NCBI GenBank assembly: GCA_003212415.1
Contig: QCPT01000006.1
Coordinates: 1 to 51,349, forward strand
Direction: 5' to 3'
Length of the DNA: 51,349 nt
Source of the DNA: Pelagibacteraceae bacterium AG-439-F23
GTDB taxonomy: Bacteria; Pseudomonadota; Alphaproteobacteria; Pelagibacterales; Pelagibacteraceae
Under the pieces are notes generated by a model. The model saw only the letters and a list, made by a program, of their open reading frames with translations, was not told the origin of the DNA and searched no databases. This document shows, piece by piece, positions 1 to 7,280 of the stretch. Position numbers and translations under genes: made by a program. Every line of letters starts with the position of its first letter. The stretch's first letter is position 1.

Positions 1-774
1 CTATCTAATATAGAAACTTGGGGGATGTTATTTTATAGAGGAGCTATTCCCTTTGTTGTTGTTTTATTTGGACTGTTGTTGTTTTACAGAAATAATTTTT
101 TAAAAGCACTAATAGGTATTGGTTATCCTGGTATATTTTATTTTATAAGTTTCTCTGCATGTAATATTACTTTCCTAATATCAATACAAAACACCAATGT
201 GGCTAATACATTAGTTATGATTGCTTTGGCGCCTATGCTTTCAGCTATATTGGGCGCTGTATTTTTGAAAGAAGCACCTGATAAAAAAACATGGATAGCT
301 ATACTTATTACATTTTTTGCATGTATGTACATATTTTATGACTCGCTTAAATTAGGTAATCTTTATGGTGACTTATTTGGCTTTATAACCGCTTTTGGTT
401 TGGCTTGTAACGCAACTCTAGCAAGATATGCTAAAGATAGAGATCTTGTACCTTCGGCTGTAATAGGCAAGTTGTGTGTAGCAATTTTTGCATTTTTTTT
501 CGTTGAAAGTTTCGAATTATTAGGAAAAGATTTATTTTATGTACCTTTAATGTGTGTAATGTGCGTAGCTATACCTTTTGTTTTAGTAACTATAGCGCCA
601 AGATTTATAACTGGAGCCGAAGTCAATCTATTCTTTCTACTAGAAACTATACTTGGACCAATTTGGGTATGGCTTGTGATTAAGGAGCAACCTACCTTAG
701 AGACAATCATAGGTGGTTCCGTAATAATATTAACAATCGCCACTCATTCTTTCTTAGCCTTAAAAAAAACATAA
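1..774 (+). CDS. EamA/DMT-family permease, 5' end cut by window edge
   Basis: Membrane permease of the drug/metabolite transporter superfamily, substrate unknown. The reading frame is open from base 1 with no stop before the first ATG at 25, and the residues before that ATG (ending IETWGMLFYRG) match the normal end of the first helix in this family, so the gene starts left of the window and the ATG at 25 is not the real start. The visible 257 residues are hydrophobic helices with the two-repeat EamA layout; the ends of both repeats carry the usual acidic turn (FLKEAPDKK; VIKEQPTLE). Four EamA-type genes lie in this window, more than expected for so compact a genome. Substrate cannot be inferred. 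Confidence 0.85.
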   Translation, partial: LSNIETWGMLFYRGAIPFVVVLFGLLLFYRNNFLKALIGIGYPGIFYFISFSACNITFLISIQNTNVANTLVMIALAPMLSAILGAVFLKEAPDKKTWIAILITFFACMYIFYDSLKLGNLYGDLFGFITAFGLACNATLARYAKDRDLVPSAVIGKLCVAIFAFFFVESFELLGKDLFYVPLMCVMCVAIPFVLVTIAPRFITGAEVNLFFLLETILGPIWVWLVIKEQPTLETIIGGSVIILTIATHSFLALKKT

Positions 775-824
775 TAGAAAACTAACTACTTGCTTTTTTA
801 TACAAAAGGCATACTCACGCAAAA

Positions 825-2138
825 ATGGGAAAAATTATTAAAAATTCTTGGGCTCTTTTTCTTGGTTATGGAATTCTTATAATAGCTCATGGACTTCAAG
901 GTAATTTATTAGGTTTAAGAGCAGTATTAGAAAATTTCAATATCATAGCAACGGGAGCTTTGATGTCTGGATACTTTATTGGATATTTTGTTGGTGCAAA
1001 TGTTGTTCCAAATTTAGTAGGTAAAGTTGGTCATATAAGAGTTTTTGCTGCATTTGCTTCAACTGCATCTTTAAGTATTTTACTTCACTCAGTTATTGTA
1101 GATCCATATGTTTGGATATTTGGAAGATTTACGACTGGTTTTAGCATCATAAGTATATTTGTGGTTGTTGAAAGTTGGTTAAACGATAGAGCAACGAATA
1201 GAACTCGGGGAAAAGTTTTATCAATTTATATGATAATAACTTTTGTTGGCATTGGTTTAGGAACTCTTCTTTTAAATTTTAATAATCCTACAAATTACGA
1301 ACCATTTATTTTGGTTTCTTTATTACTATCTATTGCATTAGTGCCTATACTTCTTACAAAACGTAAGGCACCAACTTTTAAAAAAACATCCCGAATTAAA
1401 ATAAAAGGATTATATAAAATTTCTCCTCTTGCTACATTTAGTATGTTTTGTGTGGGATTTATTCATCCAGCAATATTTACAATGGGTGCAGTTTATGGAG
1501 CTTTAATGAATTTTTCTATTTTAGAAATCTCATTATATTTATTTTTAATAACTCTTTCTGGAGCTATATTTCAGTGGCCAATTGGATATTTATCTGATCG
1601 TTTTGATAGAAGAATAATATTAACAATAACCGCTCTATTTGGTTCAATATTAACAATATTATGTTTTTTTTCTGTTTCGATTTCTCCAGATTTTATAAAT
1701 TTATCTGGTGACTGGAAAAATGTTTTACAACATATTTCAAATCATAGATTTTTATTTTATATTTTTATAAGTCTTTATGCTGGAATGTCTTTGCCATTGT
1801 TTTCTCTAAATTTAGCATATATCAATGATTTTTTACCAAAAGAAAAATTTGTATCTGCTGGAGCAGGTATGCAAATTATATTTGGTTTAAGTGCAATGAT
1901 TGCTCCTTTTGTATGTTCATTTTTTATGAGAAGCTTTGGTCCTAACGGTATATTTATTTTTTTGTTTATTTTTCAAACTTTAATTGGCGTATTTGGAATT
2001 TATAGAATGTTTAGAAGATCAACTGAAGAAAATCCTGATAACACATTTACACCAATGCCAAGAAATATTACTCCACTCGGTATGGAGTTGGATCCTGACG
2101 CTGGCGTAGACTTAACTAATAAAGAAAATAAAAGTTAA
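825..2138 (+). CDS. Major facilitator superfamily permease (YcaD-like)
   Basis: A 437-residue integral membrane protein with about twelve hydrophobic helices, the normal MFS size. The N-terminal half contains the loop after helix 2 and the stretch GRFTTGFSIISIFVVVESWLN, which resembles the YcaD branch of the superfamily; the second half has a clear MFS loop GYLSDRFDRR between helices 8 and 9. The C-terminal 35 residues are hydrophilic and cytoplasmic. It is a secondary transporter for a small solute, but the substrate cannot be read from sequence. It follows the EamA gene after 50 bases and may be cotranscribed with it. Its stop overlaps the convergent stop of the ehuA-like gene by four bases, so no room exists for a terminator between them. 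Confidence 0.85.
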   Translation: MGKIIKNSWALFLGYGILIIAHGLQGNLLGLRAVLENFNIIATGALMSGYFIGYFVGANVVPNLVGKVGHIRVFAAFASTASLSILLHSVIVDPYVWIFGRFTTGFSIISIFVVVESWLNDRATNRTRGKVLSIYMIITFVGIGLGTLLLNFNNPTNYEPFILVSLLLSIALVPILLTKRKAPTFKKTSRIKIKGLYKISPLATFSMFCVGFIHPAIFTMGAVYGALMNFSILEISLYLFLITLSGAIFQWPIGYLSDRFDRRIILTITALFGSILTILCFFSVSISPDFINLSGDWKNVLQHISNHRFLFYIFISLYAGMSLPLFSLNLAYINDFLPKEKFVSAGAGMQIIFGLSAMIAPFVCSFFMRSFGPNGIFIFLFIFQTLIGVFGIYRMFRRSTEENPDNTFTPMPRNITPLGMELDPDAGVDLTNKENKS

Positions 2139-2926
2139 TTGGCATCAAGAACAGCATGTAAAAATTGCTTTGTTCTTTCATTTTGTGGGTCGCCAAATAA
2201 TTTTTCTGGTGGTCCTTGCTCAAATATTTTACCTTCGTTAAAAAAACAAACTCGGTCTGATATTTCTCTAGCAAAACCCATTTGATGGGTGACCATTATC
2301 ATTGTTAAATTATGTTCTTTATTTAGAGATCTAATAACATTTAAAACCTCTCCTACAACTTCAGGGTCTAGTGCAGAAGTAATTTCATCTAAAAGCATAA
2401 CTTTTGGCCTCATAGCTAATGCTCTTGCTATTGCAACTCTTTGCTGTTGTCCCCCAGATAGTCTTGAAGGATGCTGATCTTTTTTGTCTGTTAAACCTAC
2501 TAATTCTAAAAGCTCAAGAGCTCTTTCTTCTGCTTCTTCTTTTTTCATGCCTAATACTTCTACTGGCGCTTCAATGCAATTTTGAAGTGCTGTCATATGA
2601 GGAAATAGATTAAATTGTTGAAACACCATTCCAATTTTTGATCTTCTTTCTCTTAAATATTTTTCATCCGCTTCAATTAATTTTCCATTAGAGTCCATGT
2701 GTGTAAGTTTTTCTCCATCTAAATGAATAATTCCTCCGTTAATTTTTTCCAAGGTCATTAGAACTCTTAAAACTGTTGTTTTACCAGATCCTGATGGACC
2801 AATAATTGAAACCATTTCATTTTTTTTGATGTCTAAATTAAGTTTATCCAAAACTACTAGATCGCCATATTTTTTGGTGACCTCTTCAAATTTTACTATA
2901 ATTTCATCAGAATTTTTATTTTCCAT
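2135..2926 (-). CDS. ehuA: Ectoine/polar amino acid ABC transporter ATP-binding protein (EhuA-like)
   Basis: A 263-residue ABC ATPase that powers import through the two permeases encoded just upstream on the same strand. It has a Walker A GPSGSGKTT, Q-loop FQQFNLFPHMTALQN, signature LSGGQQQRVAIARALA, Walker B VMLLDEITSALDPE and the switch histidine in MVTHQMGFA, the canonical order of the polar amino acid transporter (HisP/GlnQ) class. An insertion before the Q-loop (DSNGKLIEADEKYLRERR) is typical of the ectoine and octopine-type members. It is the last gene of a four-gene minus-strand unit, twelve bases after the second permease. The substrate assignment rests on the neighbouring binding protein. 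Confidence 0.85.
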   Translation of the reverse strand: MENKNSDEIIVKFEEVTKKYGDLVVLDKLNLDIKKNEMVSIIGPSGSGKTTVLRVLMTLEKINGGIIHLDGEKLTHMDSNGKLIEADEKYLRERRSKIGMVFQQFNLFPHMTALQNCIEAPVEVLGMKKEEAEERALELLELVGLTDKKDQHPSRLSGGQQQRVAIARALAMRPKVMLLDEITSALDPEVVGEVLNVIRSLNKEHNLTMIMVTHQMGFAREISDRVCFFNEGKIFEQGPPEKLFGDPQNERTKQFLHAVLDAN

Positions 2927-2938
2927 AACCTAAATCCA

Positions 2939-3616
2939 TTATTGTTTTATTTTTCCTTGTGCAACATTTACTGTTCTTTCTAACTTTCTAACCCACATAG
3001 CTGCTGGTACAGAAAGAATTAAGAATATTATACCAACCATTGTGTAAGGTTCCAAATACCTATAATTATAACCACCTACCGCTGTAGCTGCATGGAATAA
3101 TTCAGCAACACCTATTGTTGATAAAAGCGGTGTATCTTTAAAAATACCAACTAAATAATTTCCCATACCAGGAATTGCTATAGGAAAAGCCTGAGGTAAA
3201 ACAATTTTTCTGTAAGTGTAGGCTGTGGAAAAGTTTAGCGCTCTACATGCTTCCCACTGAGTTTTTGAAACACCTTCCAAGGCTCCTCTGTAAACTTCTG
3301 AAAGATAAGTCCCAAAATGAAGTCCAATTGTGATCATTCCACAAACCCAAGCTGATAACTTTATACCGAACTGAGGTAAAACGAAATATACAAAAAATAA
3401 CTGTATCAAGAGTGGTGTTGAACGAATAAATTCAACTATTTCTCTGTTTATTCCATTTATAATTTTTGATGGTGTTCTTTGACCTAATAAAAAAAATAAA
3501 CCTACAACAAGAGCAATCGCATACCCTACTCCTGCTGCAATTATAGTGTTTAAAGTTGCCAACAACATATCTGGCAATATTTCGTATGCAAAATCCCATC
3601 TAAAACCCATTTCCAT
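2939..3616 (-). CDS. ehuD: Ectoine/polar amino acid ABC transporter permease (EhuD-like)
   Basis: Inner-membrane permease of the HisM/GlnP class, 225 residues with about five helices. The cytoplasmic coupling motif that contacts the ATPase is present (KTQWEACRALNFSTAYTYRKIVLPQAFPIAIP). The frame is open farther upstream to a TTG at 3640, but I chose the ATG at 3616: it gives the conserved start MEMGFRWDF and lies about nine bases after a good ribosome binding site (AGGAAAGG), which sits inside the last codons of the preceding permease gene. That arrangement makes the two permeases translationally coupled. Together they probably form the heterodimeric channel. Confidence 0.85.
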   Translation of the reverse strand: MEMGFRWDFAYEILPDMLLATLNTIIAAGVGYAIALVVGLFFLLGQRTPSKIINGINREIVEFIRSTPLLIQLFFVYFVLPQFGIKLSAWVCGMITIGLHFGTYLSEVYRGALEGVSKTQWEACRALNFSTAYTYRKIVLPQAFPIAIPGMGNYLVGIFKDTPLLSTIGVAELFHAATAVGGYNYRYLEPYTMVGIIFLILSVPAAMWVRKLERTVNVAQGKIKQ

Positions 3617-3620
3617 AATA

Positions 3621-4292
3621 TTAAGCCTTTCCTCTTCCAACTTTTCTTGCAGCTAAAACTTCTAGCCATCTTAAAAATGGAACAAGTGCTAACCTGGCCA
3701 TAATATAATAAATTAATAAAGCTGTTCCAAAACATTGTGCTGAAAGCCAAGTAATTGAATTAATTTGTTTTGCTTCAAAAGTTAAATCGACAACTGTAAC
3801 TAGTGCAACTAATGCAGTGGCTTTTAAAAGTTCTACTGTTAAATTTGCTGCTGGTGGTAAAATTATAGGAAATATTTGTGGAATTATTATTCTTTTAATT
3901 CTTTTTGCTGGACTAAAATTAAGAGCATGAGCAGCTTCCCATTGACCTTTTGGTACAGCTAATATTCCACCTCTTACTATCTCTGCGCCATATGCGCCAA
4001 AGTTTAAACCTAAGGCAACCACTCCTGCAACAAAAGCTTCTAATGAAATTCCGAAAAATGGTAATACATAATATACCCAAAACAACTGAACCAATAATGA
4101 AGTTCCTCTAAAAAATTCTATATATACAGTAGCAATTCCTTGAATAATTGGATTTTTAGATAAACGCATTAAACCAAAAATCATAGAAATAATCACATAC
4201 AAAATCATAGAACACACTAAAACCTTTATAGTAGTGACTGTTCCTAGAAGTAATGTCGTTCCGTGCTCAGCTAAAAATGCAAAATAGCTCAC
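3621..4292 (-). CDS. ehuC: Ectoine/polar amino acid ABC transporter permease (EhuC-like)
   Basis: A 223-residue inner-membrane permease paired with the next gene. It has the amino-acid permease signature, with the coupling loop KGQWEAAHALNFSPAKRIKRIIIPQ near residue 140 and the FFRGTSLLVQLFWVYYVLP segment typical of the HisM/GlnP family. It is separated from the binding-protein gene by about 78 bases that contain a strong hairpin with a U-run, so its transcript level is probably lower than that of the binding protein. Its stop precedes the start of the next permease by four bases. Confidence 0.85.
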   Translation of the reverse strand: MSYFAFLAEHGTTLLLGTVTTIKVLVCSMILYVIISMIFGLMRLSKNPIIQGIATVYIEFFRGTSLLVQLFWVYYVLPFFGISLEAFVAGVVALGLNFGAYGAEIVRGGILAVPKGQWEAAHALNFSPAKRIKRIIIPQIFPIILPPAANLTVELLKATALVALVTVVDLTFEAKQINSITWLSAQCFGTALLIYYIMARLALVPFLRWLEVLAARKVGRGKA

Positions 4293-4321
4293 TGTATTAC
4301 CTTAAATTAAATTAAAAAAAA

Positions 4322-4350
4322 TCAGGCGACTTTATTTTTTAGTCGCCTGA
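4322..4350 (-). terminator. Intercistronic hairpin between ehuB and ehuC
   Basis: A perfect 10-base stem (TCAGGCGACT with AGTCGCCTGA) around a 9-base loop. Read on the minus strand it is followed by a run of eight T, the form of a rho-independent terminator. It lies inside the transporter operon, just after the binding-protein stop codon. Such placement usually yields excess binding-protein mRNA by partial termination or 3'-end protection. The structure is seen directly; the regulatory role is inferred. Confidence 0.8.
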
Positions 4351-4370
4351 TTAATAATTGAATTTTAATA

Positions 4371-5216
4371 CTACTTAGTTGAACAAGCCCACTCTGTAGT
4401 CATGTCTGGTGGAGGAAGTTGAGCTTTATCATACCCATACTTACCAGCTCTCTCTAGCATTTTACCTGGATTAGCTAAAACTTTAGCTAAAGCAGCATTG
4501 AATGCTTCTCTAAATTCATTATCGCTTTTTCTAAAACCAATTCCAACCACATTTACAGTTTCTTTTGGCATAGCCTTAGGGTCAGTTACTTCAAATGCAC
4601 CACCTGTTTTTTCTTCATGCTCTTTTGCACCAAAAAAAGTTTGAACTGCCGCATCTGCTCTACCTGCTTTCATAGCAGCAAGAATTCCAACTTCACCTTC
4701 TACTAATAACATTTGACTATCAGGTACACCAAATTTTTTAGCAGCTTCAACAGTATTGAAACCAGTACCAGTAACAAGTGTAGCCCCTGTATCTATAACA
4801 TCTTGGTAATTGTTAATATTTTTAGGATTTCCTTTTGGTACCAACATAGCATCACCAAAAACTCCTATTGGATCAGAAAAGTTTATGTTTGCACATCTAC
4901 TTTTCAAAATATACATACCGCCTGTAATCATGTCTGAACGATTTGCATTTATTCCTGGAATTAATCCTGACCATTCAAAAACTTTAGTTTCGTGCTCTGT
5001 TATTCCCATTTCTTCAAGAACAGTTAAAGCTATCATGTTAACGAAACCTAAAGCTTCTCCGTTATCACCTGCGTAAGCCCACGGCACAGCAGTACCAAAA
5101 CCAAGTCTTAATTTATGTCCATCTGCTAATCTTTGAGTTAATGTTGCCGCACTAACTGACGAAATACTAAAAAGTATAACAAGAAAAACTGTAATGGATT
5201 TAATATATCTATTCAT
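4371..5216 (-). CDS. ehuB: Periplasmic ectoine/hydroxyectoine-type substrate-binding protein (EhuB-like)
   Basis: A 281-residue solute-binding protein with a signal peptide (hydrophobic core then SVSA at about residues 20-23). The mature part resembles EhuB of rhizobia closely in family hallmarks: PWAYAGDNGEALGFVN, GGLIPG-like SGLIPGINANRSDMITGGMYI, NINFSDP and the C-terminal DMTTEWAC. EhuB binds ectoine and hydroxyectoine in the periplasm for uptake as compatible solutes or nutrients. The start ATG at 5216 has a strong ribosome binding site (GGGGAGA). It is first in the unit and followed by a terminator-like hairpin. No ectoine catabolic genes lie in the window, so a related polar amino acid remains possible. 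Confidence 0.8.
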   Translation of the reverse strand: MNRYIKSITVFLVILFSISSVSAATLTQRLADGHKLRLGFGTAVPWAYAGDNGEALGFVNMIALTVLEEMGITEHETKVFEWSGLIPGINANRSDMITGGMYILKSRCANINFSDPIGVFGDAMLVPKGNPKNINNYQDVIDTGATLVTGTGFNTVEAAKKFGVPDSQMLLVEGEVGILAAMKAGRADAAVQTFFGAKEHEEKTGGAFEVTDPKAMPKETVNVVGIGFRKSDNEFREAFNAALAKVLANPGKMLERAGKYGYDKAQLPPPDMTTEWACSTK

Positions 5217-5287
5217 TATTTCTCCCCTAATTAAGTTTAATAAAATAATTAAATCAAAAATGAACTTGTTTGTATAGTCTGAATAAT

Positions 5288-5297
5288 TGCAATTGCA
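5288..5297. promoter_or_regulatory. Palindrome upstream of ehuB, possible operator
   Basis: The 10-base perfect palindrome TGCAATTGCA sits about 70 bases upstream of the ehuB start, in the 99-base gap between ehuB and the MOSC gene. The gap otherwise shows only AT-rich sequence, with a TATACA-like hexamer downstream of the palindrome on the minus strand that could be a -10 element. The palindrome could bind a transcription factor, but it is short and in AT-rich DNA, so chance is possible. Confidence 0.25.
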
Positions 5298-5315
5298 GGT
5301 TGATTTGTAAAAAAT

Positions 5316-6095
5316 TTAATTGTTTACTTCTATTTTATTTCCTATTTCTATTTTTCCATCTTCTAATGATGTTAAATAAACCCCCATATCAAAGTGGTTA
5401 TAGGTTTTTTTTAATGATTTAAGTAAATTTAAGGAATTATCGTCTGTTTTAGGCTCCAAATTTATTGCTACACATCTTGGAATGTTTTTTTCAACTTTAA
5501 ATGAAACATTGTTTATTTTAATAATTTTATCTAACCAATTACGCTCTTCCCAAGCTTCAATTCCATCAACATAAAAATTAGCTCTAAATCTTTGTATTTG
5601 AATCTTTTCATTAATTTTTTTTTCAAAATCTTTAATACTATTTAAATTTATTAAGGACATAGAGTTAAAAACATTACTGGAGTGAGAAGTGTCGTAGAAA
5701 GGAAAATCTGTATTTTTTAATAATGTAATAGGCTGTGATAAGGAATTTTCTAGTTCCATCAACTTGTTAGATAGCATTAGCCTCTCATTTTTGCTGTCTG
5801 CTGAAATTGATATTATATCTTTATTATTAGAAGTAAGTGTTAACTTATTATTTTCATAAACAAAGTTGTATTTATTTAATACTGGAGAATTTTTTAAAGT
5901 TAAAAAATTATTTAACTTTCTTTCTTTTGCATCTTTTTCAATTAATTTTGCTTTTTCTAAATCTACGCCTCTTGAAAATGCAAATATTCTATCGTTGGCA
6001 ATACCTAAATTTTTCTTAATTTCGCATGACTGTATACTTTGAAACGATATAGATTTAACTGGACAATAATGTATTGAAGAAATCATACAATTCAT
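5316..6095 (-). CDS. MOSC-domain protein (probable molybdenum-cofactor protein)
   Basis: A 259-residue protein with an N-terminal MOSC beta-barrel domain (start ISSIHYCPVKSI) and a C-terminal MOSC domain containing RFRANFYVDGIEAWEE at about 169-184 and the conserved cysteine Cys208 in IPRCV. In mARC/YcbX relatives that cysteine coordinates molybdenum, and those proteins reduce N-hydroxylated compounds with an electron partner. No ferredoxin domain is fused here, so a separate reductase would be needed. The gene stands alone; its cofactor demand fits the molybdopterin genes farther right. No clear ribosome binding site precedes the ATG at 6095, and an in-frame ATG three codons later is an alternative. 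Confidence 0.75.
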   Translation of the reverse strand: MNCMISSIHYCPVKSISFQSIQSCEIKKNLGIANDRIFAFSRGVDLEKAKLIEKDAKERKLNNFLTLKNSPVLNKYNFVYENNKLTLTSNNKDIISISADSKNERLMLSNKLMELENSLSQPITLLKNTDFPFYDTSHSSNVFNSMSLINLNSIKDFEKKINEKIQIQRFRANFYVDGIEAWEERNWLDKIIKINNVSFKVEKNIPRCVAINLEPKTDDNSLNLLKSLKKTYNHFDMGVYLTSLEDGKIEIGNKIEVNN

Positions 6096-6190
6096 GAATT
6101 GAATTTATACTAATTTGTTACAGTCAAAAAGTATATTTTCTAATAATTTTAGGTATATTTGTAATAAATTATAATTATAAAATAAATCTA

Positions 6191-6325
6191 ATGTCAAAAA
6201 GATATAGCGGCAAATCATTTAAAGATGCAAGTGTTATGAAAAAACCCAAACTATCTTTAAAAGAAAAAAGAAAATTTAAAAAAGAAAAAAAAATAAAAAA
6301 CTATACTGCAAGAAAGTTACACTAA
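6191..6325 (+). CDS. Small lysine-rich basic protein, 44 residues (putative)
   Basis: A short open frame beginning MSKRYSGKSFKDASV and continuing with a strongly basic lysine-rich helix-like stretch, ending ARKLH. About two fifths of the residues are Lys or Arg, as in small nucleic-acid or ribosome-binding proteins. I do not recognise the family. It lies alone on the plus strand between divergent MOSC and the convergent small membrane-protein pair. No Shine-Dalgarno sequence is visible, and poly-A-rich DNA easily gives lysine-rich frames by chance. The first sixteen codons, which are not lysine-monotonous, argue modestly for a real gene. Confidence 0.45.
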   Translation: MSKRYSGKSFKDASVMKKPKLSLKEKRKFKKEKKIKNYTARKLH

Positions 6326-6360
6326 ACTATATTTTTAAAAATAATTTAGAAATATTAAAA

Positions 6361-6597
6361 TTATTTTAAATATTTTCTGTAGACAAATATTACAGCAAAA
6401 ACAACTATTAGTGCAGCAACTCCTTGTTCGCCCAAACTATTAAGCAGGTTAATTAAGTTATTTGTTACCTGTGAACCAAAAAAAGCAACATTAGGTCCAA
6501 ATATTATTTCCGCAATTACAGAAACACCCAACAAAAGAACTCCCAGTTCAAGAAATTTATTTAAATAACCTGAAACCTTAGAAATCCAACTATTCAT
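6361..6597 (-). CDS. Small membrane protein, 78 residues (paralogue of the next gene)
   Basis: Unrecognised small protein with two hydrophobic segments (about 14-32 and 58-74) separated by a polar stretch. It shares with the 71-residue protein encoded just upstream the pattern NVxFxG, then V, N, L and LGxxG(V/I)xxL, so the two are tandem paralogues. It ends in a short basic tail (YRKYLK), suggesting a cytoplasmic C terminus. A strong ribosome binding site AGGAAGGA precedes the ATG at 6597. A terminator hairpin separates it from the upstream paralogue, so it is read at a lower level by read-through or from its own promoter. Function unknown. Confidence 0.7.
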   Translation of the reverse strand: MNSWISKVSGYLNKFLELGVLLLGVSVIAEIIFGPNVAFFGSQVTNNLINLLNSLGEQGVAALIVVFAVIFVYRKYLK

Positions 6598-6610
6598 TTG
6601 TATCCTTCCT

Positions 6611-6649
6611 AAAAATCCCTAACCTCTCCTAAGTTGGTTAGGGATTTTT
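6611..6649 (-). terminator. Hairpin terminator between the two small membrane-protein genes
   Basis: A 14-base perfect stem (AAAAATCCCTAACC with GGTTAGGGATTTTT) around an 11-base loop. With its flanking T-run on either strand it can act in both directions. On the minus strand it follows the 71-residue gene and precedes the 78-residue gene. It repeats the layout seen after ehuB: a strongly translated first gene, a hairpin, then a related downstream gene. Confidence 0.75.
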
Positions 6650-6686
6650 TATTAGCAACCTGAGGGAGTGCTAATTATAACTAGAC

Positions 6687-6902
6687 TTATTTATACAAGT
6701 TTAGAATAATAATAGCGGCTACTAAACCAACTATTCCAGCATCACCTAAACCTTGAACTAGACTAACTATATTATCCGCAACTCCACCTACAAATGGCAC
6801 ATTTCCACCAAGTAGAGAAACAACGATAGCTAGGGCTAGCAAAGAAATAACAACATTAGTTAAGCTTGTTATTGTTCCTGTCAATCCTTGTATTGCTTTC
6901 AT
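6687..6902 (-). CDS. Small membrane protein, 71 residues, probably highly expressed
   Basis: Unrecognised protein made almost wholly of two glycine-rich hydrophobic segments (about 17-33 and 54-70) with a short amphipathic middle, GGNVPFVGGVADN. It is related to the 78-residue product downstream (shared NVxFxG and LGxxG(I/V)xxL). Charged residues are few: Lys2 and Lys71 plus three aspartates. A strong ribosome binding site GAAGGGAG lies just before the ATG at 6902, an inverted repeat lies about 24 bases upstream, and a terminator follows. These signals suggest a separately regulated, strongly expressed unit. It could be a small pore, a scaffold or a holin-like protein; nothing in the sequence decides. 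Confidence 0.7.
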   Translation of the reverse strand: MKAIQGLTGTITSLTNVVISLLALAIVVSLLGGNVPFVGGVADNIVSLVQGLGDAGIVGLVAAIIILNLYK

Positions 6903-6925
6903 TTTAGCTCCCTTCGTTATTAATT

Positions 6926-6944
6926 ACCGAATCAATGAATCGGT
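6926..6944. promoter_or_regulatory. Inverted repeat in the leader of the small membrane-protein gene
   Basis: The 19-base sequence ACCGAATCAATGAATCGGT is an inverted repeat: eight of nine pairs match around a central A. It lies 24 bases upstream of the start codon in a 150-base gap between divergent genes. It is the only GC-containing dyad in an otherwise AT-rich leader, and could be an operator or a 5' RNA hairpin. The repeat is seen directly; its role is inferred. Confidence 0.45.
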
Positions 6945-7052
6945 TATAGTTGATCTTTAATCATGCTTTAATGATTTAACAGCATTAATTTAGCAATATT
7001 ACCAACGTTTTTTCATTCATTTTGATCAAATTTTATAGTATTTCAGTTTATC

Positions 7053-7280
7053 ATGAACAAAGAAAACGCAAGTAAACTCTGGAAAATTATTCAGGAAGCT
7101 GGTGATTATTTACGCGATCAACTCCCCGAACACCCTAATCACCCCCGAGGAAGAAATTCGTATGCTCATGTGGCCATCTGTATTAAAAGCAAATTCAACA
7201 CAAGTTATAAAGATATTGATGATAGTAAGTTTGATGAAGTTTTAAAATATATAGAATTTTTAAAAAAAAATCCAAGTTAA
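7053..7280 (+). CDS. Unrecognised 75-residue protein
   Basis: Soluble small protein with a helical, mixed-charge composition and a central segment HPRGRNSYAHVAICIKSKF followed by SYKDIDDSKFDEVLKYIEFL. That second half is reminiscent of a short helical domain found at the ends of phage antirepressor-type proteins; I hold this only as a resemblance. The first half of the gene is richer in C than its surroundings, with CCC and CGA codons that neighbours avoid, a possible sign of transfer. It has no obvious ribosome binding site. It faces the small membrane-protein pair across a 150-base gap and its stop abuts the convergent stop of the amidinotransferase gene. Confidence 0.6.
   Translation: MNKENASKLWKIIQEAGDYLRDQLPEHPNHPRGRNSYAHVAICIKSKFNTSYKDIDDSKFDEVLKYIEFLKKNPS

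Noticed and set aside
1-24. Frameshift or truncation of the first EamA gene
   Set aside because: The frame is open to base 1 with family-like residues, so the missing N terminus is explained by the window edge.
775-824. Weak hairpin (TGCTTTT with AAAAGGCA) between the EamA and MFS genes as a terminator
   Set aside because: The stem needs a bulge and has no T-run after it on the plus strand.
5217-5315. Possible riboswitch in the ehuB leader
   Set aside because: The 99 bases are AT-rich with only a short palindrome; no paired helices typical of glycine or other known riboswitches are visible.
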